From NCBI GenBank assembly GCA_964404605.1, contig CAYOKT010000028.1:1-34281 (forward strand): a stretch of DNA of 34,281 nt, in the 5' to 3' direction. The stretch is from CAYOKT01 sp964404605 (GTDB lineage Bacteria; Electryoneota; Electryoneia; Electryoneales; Electryoneaceae). The notes beneath the pieces were generated by a model. It was not told the origin of the DNA. It saw only the letters and a program-made list of their open reading frames with translations, and did not search any database. Shown piece by piece: positions 13,326 through 20,655 of the stretch (its first letter is position 1; each line of letters opens with the position of its first letter). Position numbers and translations under genes: made by a program.

Positions 13326-13766
13326 ATGCCCGAAAACAAGGTGTACGAATTCCTCTTCCGTCGCCCGGACGGGATGATTTCGCTGAAGAAGGGGCTGGAT
13401 GCCTACGCCCTGCGGCAGAAGGCGTTCGCCGCGAACATCGCCAACGCGGAGACGCCCAACTACGTCGCCAAGAAGGTGGAGTTCGAGGACGAGCTCCGGA
13501 AGGCGCTGGACCAGAACTCCCGCGGCATGGTTCGCACTCACCCGGACCATATTCCCGTCCGCGCGGGCCTGCGCAGGCTCGAGGCGGTCACGCCCCGGAT
13601 CAGCAACGCTGACACCCCGCGCTTCTACAACGGCGTGAACAACGTGGACATCGACGTGGAGATGGCGCGGATGGCGACCAACCAGATCCACTTCACCGCC
13701 GCCGCCAAGGTGCTCGGACAGCGTTACCGGATGATCAAATCCGCCATCCTCGGCCGGGCGCTCTGA
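13326..13766 (+). CDS. flgB: Flagellar basal-body rod protein FlgB
   Basis: This 146-residue protein is the proximal rod subunit FlgB. It is exported by the flagellar type III system and assembles next to the MS ring and FliE. The N-terminal signature RQKAFAANIANAETPNYVAK (about residues 30-50) is the flagellar rod/hook motif, and the C-terminal helix with MARMATNQIHFTAAAKVLGQ and RMIKSAI is typical of FlgB. The ribosome-binding site AAGGAGA lies seven bases before the ATG. A sigma-54 promoter directly upstream suggests that it belongs to the middle flagellar gene class and depends on an NtrC-type activator such as FlrC or FlgR. FlgB is normally followed by flgC and fliE; here the next gene is on the opposite strand, so flgB stands alone. 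Confidence 0.94.
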   Translation: MPENKVYEFLFRRPDGMISLKKGLDAYALRQKAFAANIANAETPNYVAKKVEFEDELRKALDQNSRGMVRTHPDHIPVRAGLRRLEAVTPRISNADTPRFYNGVNNVDIDVEMARMATNQIHFTAAAKVLGQRYRMIKSAILGRAL

Positions 13767-13819
13767 TCCCTGGAGGACGCGCCGCCGTCGCCTTGACGCG
13801 GCAAGATGAAACAAGAAAA

Positions 13820-13842
13820 CGGGGCATGATCACCATGCCCCG
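13820..13842. terminator. Terminator between converging flgB and dtxR-family gene
   Basis: A perfect nine-pair stem (CGGGGCATG with CATGCCCCG, five-base loop) lies between the converging genes. On the minus strand it is followed by TTTTCTTGTTT, so it best terminates the dtxR-family gene. On the plus strand only GCTGCTTTA follows, giving a weaker stop for flgB. Confidence 0.8.
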
Positions 13843-13907
13843 GCTGCTTTATCTCCCCGATGCCGCGGGGAAAGAGCACCCTGCCCCGCCCGCATTCCGC
13901 GCTTCGC

Positions 13908-14372
13908 TCAGTCCTTCTCCGCCAACTCCCGGTGAAAATGCTGGATCATGTGACGGTACGGCCCGCCGTTGCTCGTCGTCTTCTCCAGGAAGGCGAGCAG
14001 GGCTTCGAGGCGCTCCACCGCGGTCTCGCTCACCAGGTGCTCGACCTTGCAGGCGTTGTCCTCCGCCTCATCCTCGGGCATCGCCAGGATAGCCTGGAAG
14101 AACAGCTTGAAGAGGCGATGGCGATGGTAGATCTCGCTCGCCTTGCTCCGTCCCTGTTCGGTCAGCTCCACGTCTCCGTACTTCTGGTGGCGCACGAGCC
14201 CGCGATCCTGGAGCACGCTCAGCGCTTCGGTGACCGACGGCTTGGAGACCCCCATCGCATCGGCGATATGCTTCACCTTCGCCGGGACCCCCTCGAGACC
14301 CTGGAGATAGATGGTCTCGAGGTAATCCTCCATGTTGGGGCTCAAGTCACGTTTCGTGGGTCGATGTGGCAT
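13908..14372 (-). CDS. DtxR/MntR-family metal-dependent repressor
   Basis: This 154-residue protein is the size of MntR, with an N-terminal winged helix (about 10-70, including PNMEDYLETIY and the recognition-helix region VSKPSVTEALSVLQDRG) and a metal-binding dimerisation domain (about 75-150). It has no SH3/FeoA domain, unlike its relative at 2261-3280. The motif NACKVEH has Cys where DtxR/IdeR have theirs and MntR has Glu, which hints at Fe(II) rather than Mn(II), though the EDYLE motif is MntR-like. AGGAGG lies five bases before the ATG at 14372; the adjacent ATG at 14375 is too close to it, and a longer frame to 14453 lacks a site. A palindrome at the predicted transcription start suggests autoregulation. 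No transporter gene is adjacent. Confidence 0.9.
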   Translation of the reverse strand: MPHRPTKRDLSPNMEDYLETIYLQGLEGVPAKVKHIADAMGVSKPSVTEALSVLQDRGLVRHQKYGDVELTEQGRSKASEIYHRHRLFKLFFQAILAMPEDEAEDNACKVEHLVSETAVERLEALLAFLEKTTSNGGPYRHMIQHFHRELAEKD

Positions 14373-14506
14373 CATGTCCTCCTCGCGCGGTCGCCTGCCG
14401 TCCGCCTCCGGACCGGCCACACGGCCCTGCGCGCTACGCCTTCCGAACAGCACCGGTATTCGACGCCCCCAATGACTAACCGGCCGGGTTATTTGCCGAA
14501 TCTAAC

Positions 14507-14524
14507 GGATAGGATATCCTAACC
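14507..14524. promoter_or_regulatory. Putative operator of the DtxR/MntR-family gene
   Basis: An 18-base near-perfect palindrome has the perfect 12-base core TAGGATATCCTA (14510-14521) flanked by GG and CC. It falls at the predicted transcription start of the downstream regulator gene. TAGG...CCTA half-sites are typical of DtxR/IdeR/MntR-type operators, so self-repression is likely. Confidence 0.6.
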
Positions 14525-14530
14525 CTTTGC

Positions 14531-14560
14531 AAGCTACGGCATTGACACAAAAGGAGTCAA
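14531..14560 (-). promoter_or_regulatory. Promoter of the DtxR/MntR-family gene
   Basis: On the minus strand TTGACT (14560-14555) is followed after 18 bases by TAGCTT (14536-14531). It is preceded by C, which again gives CTTG-N21-TAnnTT. The predicted start is near 14524, at the edge of the palindrome, leaving a leader of about 150 bases. Confidence 0.5.
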
Positions 14561-14626
14561 GGCGCATCGCACTCCCAATAAGAAGCCGCGGCGGCAATCC
14601 CTCCCTCGGCCGGATGGGCTCAAACC

Positions 14627-14645
14627 CTTTCCCCACGCGGGAAAG
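14627..14645 (-). terminator. Weak terminator-like hairpin after rng
   Basis: A seven-pair stem (CTTTCCC with GGGAAAG, five-base loop) begins a few bases after the stop codon of the RNase G gene on the minus strand. It is followed only by GGTTTGAG, so termination may be incomplete. Confidence 0.4.
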
Positions 14646-14648
14646 CCG

Positions 14649-16157
14649 CTACTGGCGATATTCCTCGGTCACATCCTGCTTCTGGCGGGAGCTGATCACG
14701 CGGAACACCGTGGGAGACATTTCCGCGTTTCGTTGCAGGCGAATGAAAACCCGGTGCTGAAGCATGATCCGGTTCAGCCGGCTCCGGAGGCCGCCTTCCG
14801 TGAGAAACTCCGCCAGCTCGGGGTGAACCACCAGCTTCAGTCGTCTCTGGCCGGTGCGGCTGACGAAGCGCTTGATCCAGCGCTCCAACTCGGTGACGAC
14901 CGTCTCCTTCGAGTCCACCATCCCGGTGCCGTGGCAGGTGGGGCAGGGCTCCTTGAAGGTGAACAGCAGGGACGGGCGGACACGCTGCCGGGTCAGGACC
15001 AGCAGGCCGAAGGGCCCGATGGGGGCGACATCCATCTTCGCACGATCGCGCTTCAGTTCACGCCGCATCTCATCGAAGACCTTCTTGCGATTCTTCTCCT
15101 GCAGCATGTCGATGAAATCGACGACGATAATCCCCCCGATGTCCCGCAGGCGGAGCTGACGGCAGATCTCCCGCGCCGCGCGCAGGTTCACCCGCAGGCT
15201 GTTCTCCTCGTGGTTCCTGCGCCCGATGAAACGCCCGGAGTTGACATCGATGGTGACCATCGCCTCCGTGTGCTCGATGACGATGTGCCCGCCGCCCTGC
15301 AGCCACACCTTCCGCCGGATGCCCCGCTCGATCTCCGACTCGATCTGGAAATGGTCGAACACCGGGAGGCTGTCCCGGTACAGCTCGACGCGATCGATCA
15401 GGGAGGGGGAAACCGTTTCGAGGTAACGAATGATCTCGCGGTGCAGGGAGCGGGAATCGACGATCAGGCGGTCGATGTCCGGACCGAACAGGTCCCGGAG
15501 GACGCTCCCGGCGAGGGAGACCTCCTTGTAGACCTGCGCGGGGGGCTGAAGGCGGGCCGCCTTGCGGTCCACACGGCGCCAGGTCTCGACGAGGTTCTCG
15601 ATGTCGCGGCGGATCTCCTCTTCCCCCTTGCCCTCGGCGACGGTTCGGACGATGAGCCCGAACCCCTCCGGGCGAAGATCGCGCGCCAGGTTCCGCAGGC
15701 GGCGCTTCTCCCGGCTGTCGCGGATCTTCCGCGAGACCCCGACCGAGGATTCGTTCGGCACGAGGACGACATAGCGGCCGGGGAGGGAAATCTGGCTGGT
15801 GACCCTCGGCCCCTTTCCCCCGATGGGCTCCTTGATCACCTGGACGAACATCTCCTGCCCGGTCTGCAGGACGACGGCCGGCAGCCCTTTCTCCCGCTCG
15901 ACGCCGTTCTCATCGCCGTCCGCTTCGTACAGGCGGCTGACATCATTGAAATGCAGGAAGGCGTCCTGTTCCCAGCCGATGTCCACGAAGGCGGCGGAGA
16001 TGCCCTGCAGAACCTTGCGCACCCGCCCGAGGTAGATATCGCCCACATTGCGCTCGGTTTCGGGGCGCTCGACGAAAAGCTCGGCGACATGCCCGTCCTC
16101 GAGCAGGGCGATGCGGGTCTCCGCGGTGGCGGCGTTGATGATGATCTCCTTCTTCAT
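14649..16157 (-). CDS. rng: Ribonuclease G/E family endoribonuclease
   Basis: This 502-residue protein is RNase G-like: single-strand-specific endonuclease for rRNA processing and mRNA decay. The S1 RNA-binding region (about 35-130) contains NVGDIYLGRV and AAFVDIGWEQDAFLH. The DNase I-like catalytic core holds TIDVNSGRF and IIVVDFIDM, whose Asp residues bind Mg(II). The Zn-link motif CPTCHGTG follows, then a short C-terminal domain. There is no long degradosome-type tail, so G fits better than E. The start at 16157 (MKKEIIIN, the family's usual beginning) overlaps the stop codon of the radical SAM gene as ATGA, which indicates translational coupling. A longer open frame upstream lies within that gene. 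In many bacteria rplU-rpmA follow rng; here they do not. Confidence 0.95.
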   Translation of the reverse strand: MKKEIIINAATAETRIALLEDGHVAELFVERPETERNVGDIYLGRVRKVLQGISAAFVDIGWEQDAFLHFNDVSRLYEADGDENGVEREKGLPAVVLQTGQEMFVQVIKEPIGGKGPRVTSQISLPGRYVVLVPNESSVGVSRKIRDSREKRRLRNLARDLRPEGFGLIVRTVAEGKGEEEIRRDIENLVETWRRVDRKAARLQPPAQVYKEVSLAGSVLRDLFGPDIDRLIVDSRSLHREIIRYLETVSPSLIDRVELYRDSLPVFDHFQIESEIERGIRRKVWLQGGGHIVIEHTEAMVTIDVNSGRFIGRRNHEENSLRVNLRAAREICRQLRLRDIGGIIVVDFIDMLQEKNRKKVFDEMRRELKRDRAKMDVAPIGPFGLLVLTRQRVRPSLLFTFKEPCPTCHGTGMVDSKETVVTELERWIKRFVSRTGQRRLKLVVHPELAEFLTEGGLRSRLNRIMLQHRVFIRLQRNAEMSPTVFRVISSRQKQDVTEEYRQ

Positions 16158-18772
16158 CCGTGCCGCCCTCCCGCCCGGGAGACAGGTTTCAACTGCCCCG
16201 CCGCCGCTTCGATGGGCCGGCGCCACCCCTTCTCCGTCGGCACCAGCATCGCCAGCCGTGTCACTTCGCCGCCGAGACGCTCCTCCAGCCCCCACGCCTC
16301 CGCCAGCTCATCCAACCGCGCCGTGGTCCCGTTCTCCAGCCGCAAGCGAAGCCTCCAGTCGCCCTCCGGGCGCCTCTCGACCTCCTCGACGAAGGGGCGA
16401 AGGTCCACCGTGCGCACCCGGTCCCGCTTGCGCCTCCGCACGGGGCAGCGGGGCTGCGCCAGCCACCGGTCCATGCGCTCCAGCCAACCGTTCTCCTCCC
16501 GCGGGCGGAAGAGGTACTCCATGCGCTCCACCTGCGCGGAGAGCGAGGGAAGTTTCTCCCGGAAGGTCGCCGCCTCGAGGGGTTCGAGTCCGGCAGGCAG
16601 GGTGCGGCGCAAACGGCTCAGCAGGTCCGAAGCGGTGAGGGTGTCGCTCAGCTCCAGGTCCACATACTCATCCTCCGACCGGATCCCGACGGGGAGCGGC
16701 GGGGCGAAGGCGATCCTCGGGTGGGGGTGGAAGCCCCGGGAAAAGGCGACGGGAACTCCTCCGCGGCGCAGGGCGCGGTCCCAGAGACGCACGAGGTCGA
16801 GGTGGCCGGTCCAGCGCATCGCGCCGCCGCGCCGGTAGCGCACCCTGGCGGTGAGCACGACCTCCCCCGGCGGACGGCCCTCCGCCGGCTTCGTGATCGG
16901 CGCGGAGACGGACGGGTAGAGGTTGCAAACCTTCTTTCCGGGGAGGAAGAACCCGGTCAATCCGCAGCCCGTGCAGCGCCCCTCGCGGCAATCGGGCGTG
17001 ACCTTCCTCTCCATCGCCCGGCGGTTCTCCAGCGTCTGGTACCGCTCCGTGACCCCCTTGTCGATGTGGGACCAGGGCAGCCTGCCGCCCGGCGTGCGCC
17101 CGCGGACGAAAACCTCCGGGTCCAGCTTCTCGGCGCGGAACGCCTCGGCCCAGCGCTCCGGGTCGAAGTGGTCATGCCAGGCCTCCAGCACCCCGCCGTT
17201 GCGCCAAACCCGCTCGACGACCCGCCCGAGGCGGCGGTCGCCGCGCGCCAGGGCGCTCTCGTACAGGGCGCTCTCCGGGTCGTGGGCGGTGAAACGCACC
17301 GGGACACCCCGGAAGCGTTCGCGCAGGTAAGCGAGCCTCTCCCGCACCTCCCCGGGCGTCTGCTGACCGTACCACTGGAAGGGCGTGTGCGGTTTCGGCG
17401 AGAAGGGGCTGACGGAGATGGTGATCCGCTGCCTCCGGCTGGTCCGCAGGCGCGCCACCCTGCCCACGAGGTGCGCGATGCCGTCCAGGTCCGCCTTCGT
17501 CTCCGTGGGCAGGCCGCACATGAAATAGAGCTTCAGCCCGGTGAAACCCTCCTCGAAGGCGATCTTCGCCGCGCGCAGCAGGTCCTCCTCGCTCGTGTTC
17601 TTGTTGATCACGTCGCGCAGCCGTTGCGTTCCCGCCTCCGGGGCGAAGGTCAGTCCGCCCTTGCGTCCCTCCGGCGAAGAGCGCGCCATCTCCCGGGTGA
17701 ACGAATCGGGCCGCAGCGAGGGGAAGGCGAGGTTGACGCCGCGCCCCCGCAGGGCGTCGTGCAGGGCCGCCAGCAGTTCCGGCAGCGGGCCGTAATCGGA
17801 GGTCGAGAGGGAGAGCAGGCCCATCTCCTCGTACCCGGTGGCCGCGAGGTTCGCCAGCGCCTGCTCGACGATCTCCTCCACCGGCCGCTCCCGGACCGGC
17901 CGGTACAGTGTTCCCGCCTGGCAGAAGCGGCAGCCGCGGGTGCAGCCGCGCATCACCTCGAGGCTGAGCCGGTCATGGGCCACCTCGAGCAGGGGAACGA
18001 GGGGCGCATCCGGGTAGTAGTCGCGCCGGAGCACGGGCTCCGTGCGCCCGCGGAGCCGGCCGGGCAGGCCGTCATCCAGGGGATTCCCGACGAGAATCTC
18101 ACCTTCCGGCCCCTCCAGCAGGTCGTAGCGGTGCGGCAGGTAGACCCCATCAAGCCGGCCCAGCCTGTCGAGCACCGAGGAGCGGGGAAGCCCCATCCGT
18201 TTCGCATCCCGCAGGGTTTCGGCGATCTCGACAGCGAGTTCCTCGCCGTCCCCGAGGGCGAACGCATCGAAAAAGTCGGCCACGGGCTCCGGGTTCCAGG
18301 TCACCGGCCCCCCGGCGATGACCACCGGGTCGCCCTCGCCCCGGTCCCGCGCGCGCAGCGGCACCCCGCCGAGGTCCAGCAGCTCGAGAACCCCCGGCAT
18401 CGCCATCTCGTAGGAGAGGCTGACGCCGATCGCATCCACCTCCGCCAGCGGGGTGCGCGATTCGAGGGTGAAGAGCGGAACCCTCTCCCGGCGCATCAGC
18501 GCGGCGGCGTCCGGGTCCGGGAGGAACACCCGCTCGGCGGCGACTTCCCGCACGGCGCGGTTCACCCGGTGATAGAGAATCTGCAACCCGAGGTGGCTCA
18601 TGCCGATCTCGTAGAGATCGGGAAAGGCGAGTGCGAAACGGACTTCCGGGTCGGGCTTGACGATACGGTTCAGTTCGAGCCCGGTATAGCGATGCGGTTT
18701 TCGCACGCGGGGGAGAATCGTCTGCTCAAAGGTGCCGGCTCCAGCCTGATTGTCCTTCATATCCTGTTGCAT
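16154..18772 (-). CDS. Radical SAM protein (TIGR03960) fused to DUF2344 (TIGR03936)
   Basis: This 872-residue protein joins two families that are often separate neighbouring genes. The N-terminal half (1-270) resembles a B12-binding-like Rossmann region with PDLYEIGMSHLGL. The radical SAM core follows, with Cys277, Cys281 and Cys284 in CTRGCRFC binding the 4Fe-4S cluster. A second Cys group lies at 595, 600, 603 and 616 (CREGRCTGCG and KKVC). From about residue 640 the DUF2344 domain begins (RYRRGGAMRWTGHLDL, FSRGFHPHPRIAFAPPLP). The substrate is unknown; its constant association with RNase E/G and ribosomal protein genes suggests RNA or ribosome modification, which is inference. It overlaps rng by ATGA and lies 53 bases after the CNNM gene. 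A second in-frame ATG at 18760 is an alternative start. Confidence 0.93.
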   Translation of the reverse strand: MQQDMKDNQAGAGTFEQTILPRVRKPHRYTGLELNRIVKPDPEVRFALAFPDLYEIGMSHLGLQILYHRVNRAVREVAAERVFLPDPDAAALMRRERVPLFTLESRTPLAEVDAIGVSLSYEMAMPGVLELLDLGGVPLRARDRGEGDPVVIAGGPVTWNPEPVADFFDAFALGDGEELAVEIAETLRDAKRMGLPRSSVLDRLGRLDGVYLPHRYDLLEGPEGEILVGNPLDDGLPGRLRGRTEPVLRRDYYPDAPLVPLLEVAHDRLSLEVMRGCTRGCRFCQAGTLYRPVRERPVEEIVEQALANLAATGYEEMGLLSLSTSDYGPLPELLAALHDALRGRGVNLAFPSLRPDSFTREMARSSPEGRKGGLTFAPEAGTQRLRDVINKNTSEEDLLRAAKIAFEEGFTGLKLYFMCGLPTETKADLDGIAHLVGRVARLRTSRRQRITISVSPFSPKPHTPFQWYGQQTPGEVRERLAYLRERFRGVPVRFTAHDPESALYESALARGDRRLGRVVERVWRNGGVLEAWHDHFDPERWAEAFRAEKLDPEVFVRGRTPGGRLPWSHIDKGVTERYQTLENRRAMERKVTPDCREGRCTGCGLTGFFLPGKKVCNLYPSVSAPITKPAEGRPPGEVVLTARVRYRRGGAMRWTGHLDLVRLWDRALRRGGVPVAFSRGFHPHPRIAFAPPLPVGIRSEDEYVDLELSDTLTASDLLSRLRRTLPAGLEPLEAATFREKLPSLSAQVERMEYLFRPREENGWLERMDRWLAQPRCPVRRRKRDRVRTVDLRPFVEEVERRPEGDWRLRLRLENGTTARLDELAEAWGLEERLGGEVTRLAMLVPTEKGWRRPIEAAAGQLKPVSRAGGRHG

Positions 18773-18825
18773 TCTGCGCCCCCGGGCCTTCGCAGCCAGA
18801 CGGCGGTGAACCTGATGACCACCCC

Positions 18826-20154
18826 TCAGGAGGTCCCCTCAGCGGGTGAAGTACCGCCGGCCTCTTCGCCCCCGACAGCGAGGCCGCTCCCCTCCGGCGG
18901 CCGGACGACCAGGGTGACAACCCGGTTCCCCTCCACCCCTTCGACGGTGAAGGTCCAGCCCTCATGCTCGAAGGCGGCGCCCGGCGCCGGCACTTCCCCC
19001 GCAAGGTTGAAGATAAAGCCGCCCAGGGTCTCGTACCCCTCCTCCGTCGGCACGAGATCCTCTCCCGCGAGCCGGTTGAATTCGTCCGTCTCGATCTTCG
19101 CCAGCACCCGCCAGAGTCCCTTTTCCATCGCGGTCACGAGCGGCTCTTCGCTGTCATACTCGTCCTGGATCTCGCCGACGATCTCCTCGATCACATCCTC
19201 CATCGTGACGAGACCCTCCGTGCCGCCGTACTCGTCCACGACGATCGCCATGTGGATCTTGTGAAGCTGGAACTCCTTCAGCAGGCTGCTGATCCGCTTG
19301 CTCTCGGGAACGAAATAGGCTTCCCGCAACAGATCGGCGATCGTCTTGTGATCCCCGCCGGTCCCGATGAGATCCTTGGCGTACAGAATCCCGGAGATGT
19401 GATCGATGTCCTCCCTGTACACCGGGATCCGCGAATGTCCCTTGCTGCGGACGATTTCGGAGGCCTCTTCGAGGGTCGCATCCTCCGGGAGGGTGACCAT
19501 GTCGATCCGCGGCACCATCACCTCGCGCACCTCGGTCTCGCCGAACTCGAAGATGGAGTGGATCATCTCCCGCTCCTCCTCTTCGAGGGCGCCGTGCTCC
19601 TCGGCGACCTCCGCGAGGGTGCGCAGCTCCTCCTCGTTGAAGAGCACGCGCCGTGATTCCACTCCCAGGGCGCGGGCGACGGACTCCACGAAGAGGACCA
19701 GCAACTTGGTCACCGGCCAGAGGAGAAACATCACCAGCCTGATCGAAGAAGCGAAGGTGAGCGCCCAGCTCTCGTTGTTCTTCAGGGCGACCACCTTCGG
19801 CGTGACTTCGACGAGGATGATGAGGACGAAGGTGACGAGGACGATCTGGATCAGCACCGCGACCGCGGGGCTGAACCCCGCGCTCACCGCCGTCCGGTAC
19901 GCGGCGATGGCGGCGATGCTCGCCGCGGCGGTGTTGACCACCGTGTTCCCGACGAGGATGGCGATCAGGAGATCACGAGGGCGGTCGAGGAGTTTCAACA
20001 CTCGCCGCGCCCGGGAATCGTCCTTTCCCCGCAGGTGACGGAGCTGCGAATTGCTCAGGGAGAAAAAGGCTGTCTCGCTGCCGGAGAAGAACGCCGAAAG
20101 CAACAGCAGGCCGAAGAAGACCGCGGCCCATACGCCGATACTTGATGGGTCCAC
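18826..20154 (-). CDS. CNNM/CorC-family membrane protein (DUF21-CBS-CorC_HlyC)
   Basis: This 442-residue protein is a hemolysin C/CorC-type integral membrane protein, a family linked to Mg(II) or Co(II) transport. The DUF21/CNNM transmembrane domain (about 1-185) has FFSGSETAFFSLS and VEVTPKVVALKN. A CBS pair (about 200-330) contains MVPRIDMVTLPEDATLEEA and IVVDEYGGTEGLVTMED. The CorC_HlyC transporter-associated domain (about 345-430) has LGGFIFNLAGEVP. The start is a GTG directly after the TAG stop of ybeY, with no intergenic base. The ribosome-binding site GGAGG is therefore inside ybeY. This phoH-pgpH-ybeY-corC order is conserved in many bacteria. The exact ion is unknown. Confidence 0.93.
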   Translation of the reverse strand: MDPSSIGVWAAVFFGLLLLSAFFSGSETAFFSLSNSQLRHLRGKDDSRARRVLKLLDRPRDLLIAILVGNTVVNTAAASIAAIAAYRTAVSAGFSPAVAVLIQIVLVTFVLIILVEVTPKVVALKNNESWALTFASSIRLVMFLLWPVTKLLVLFVESVARALGVESRRVLFNEEELRTLAEVAEEHGALEEEEREMIHSIFEFGETEVREVMVPRIDMVTLPEDATLEEASEIVRSKGHSRIPVYREDIDHISGILYAKDLIGTGGDHKTIADLLREAYFVPESKRISSLLKEFQLHKIHMAIVVDEYGGTEGLVTMEDVIEEIVGEIQDEYDSEEPLVTAMEKGLWRVLAKIETDEFNRLAGEDLVPTEEGYETLGGFIFNLAGEVPAPGAAFEHEGWTFTVEGVEGNRVVTLVVRPPEGSGLAVGGEEAGGTSPAEGTS

Positions 20155-20655
20155 CTACTCTTTTTCCTCCTTGACGTGCGGCGGGACGGCGACCCAGGGG
20201 AGAGAATCCGCCGCCCCCGCACGGTGCAACCCTTCATCCTCGCGCCGTCTCATCGCCTCCCGGTCCGCAGCATCTTCATCGCTCCACCCCGCGAGGTGCA
20301 GAACGCCGTGCAGCGCCAACCGCGCCACCTCCTCGGAAAGTGTGACCCCGTACTCCCGCGCCTGCTCCGCGGCCCGTTCGAGGCTCACGTACACCTCACC
20401 GGCGGGAAAGGAGGTACCCTCCTCCCCGGGATCGGTCACCGGTTCCCCCTCCTCGAGCGGAAACGCCATCACGTCCGTCGCCCCCTCATGCCCAAGGTAG
20501 CTCCGGTTCAACCGCTCGATCTCCGCATCGTCGACGAGGATCAAGTGGATTTCGCCGGACAGCGATTCCTTCGCGGCTTCCCGGCTCAGCCAGGCGAGCA
20601 GCTCCCGCTCTCCGGTGAAATCCCACCCTTCCGCCGCGAGCCACAGCCGAATCAT
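20155..20655 (-). CDS. ybeY: Endoribonuclease YbeY (rRNA maturation factor)
   Basis: This 166-residue metalloprotein is needed for 16S rRNA 3' end maturation and ribosome quality control. The metal-binding motif is HGVLHLAGWSD, with His116, His120 and Asp126. Most YbeY proteins have His at the third position; Asp there occurs in Bacteroidota and relatives, consistent with an FCB origin. The upstream motif YLGHEGATDVMAFP, with the conserved TDVxxFP, is intact. The C-terminal 30 residues (after RREDEG) form a charged tail longer than in E. coli YbeY. The start overlaps the stop codon of the HD phosphodiesterase gene as ATGA, and the stop abuts the GTG start of the CNNM gene, so all three are translationally linked. 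Confidence 0.95.
   Translation of the reverse strand: MIRLWLAAEGWDFTGERELLAWLSREAAKESLSGEIHLILVDDAEIERLNRSYLGHEGATDVMAFPLEEGEPVTDPGEEGTSFPAGEVYVSLERAAEQAREYGVTLSEEVARLALHGVLHLAGWSDEDAADREAMRRREDEGLHRAGAADSLPWVAVPPHVKEEKE

Noticed and set aside
16160..19264. A very long open frame of over 1000 codons on the plus strand
   Set aside because: It is antisense to the radical SAM and CNNM genes. Long antisense frames are normal at this GC content, and the translation is rich in Arg, Pro and Gly with no recognisable domain.
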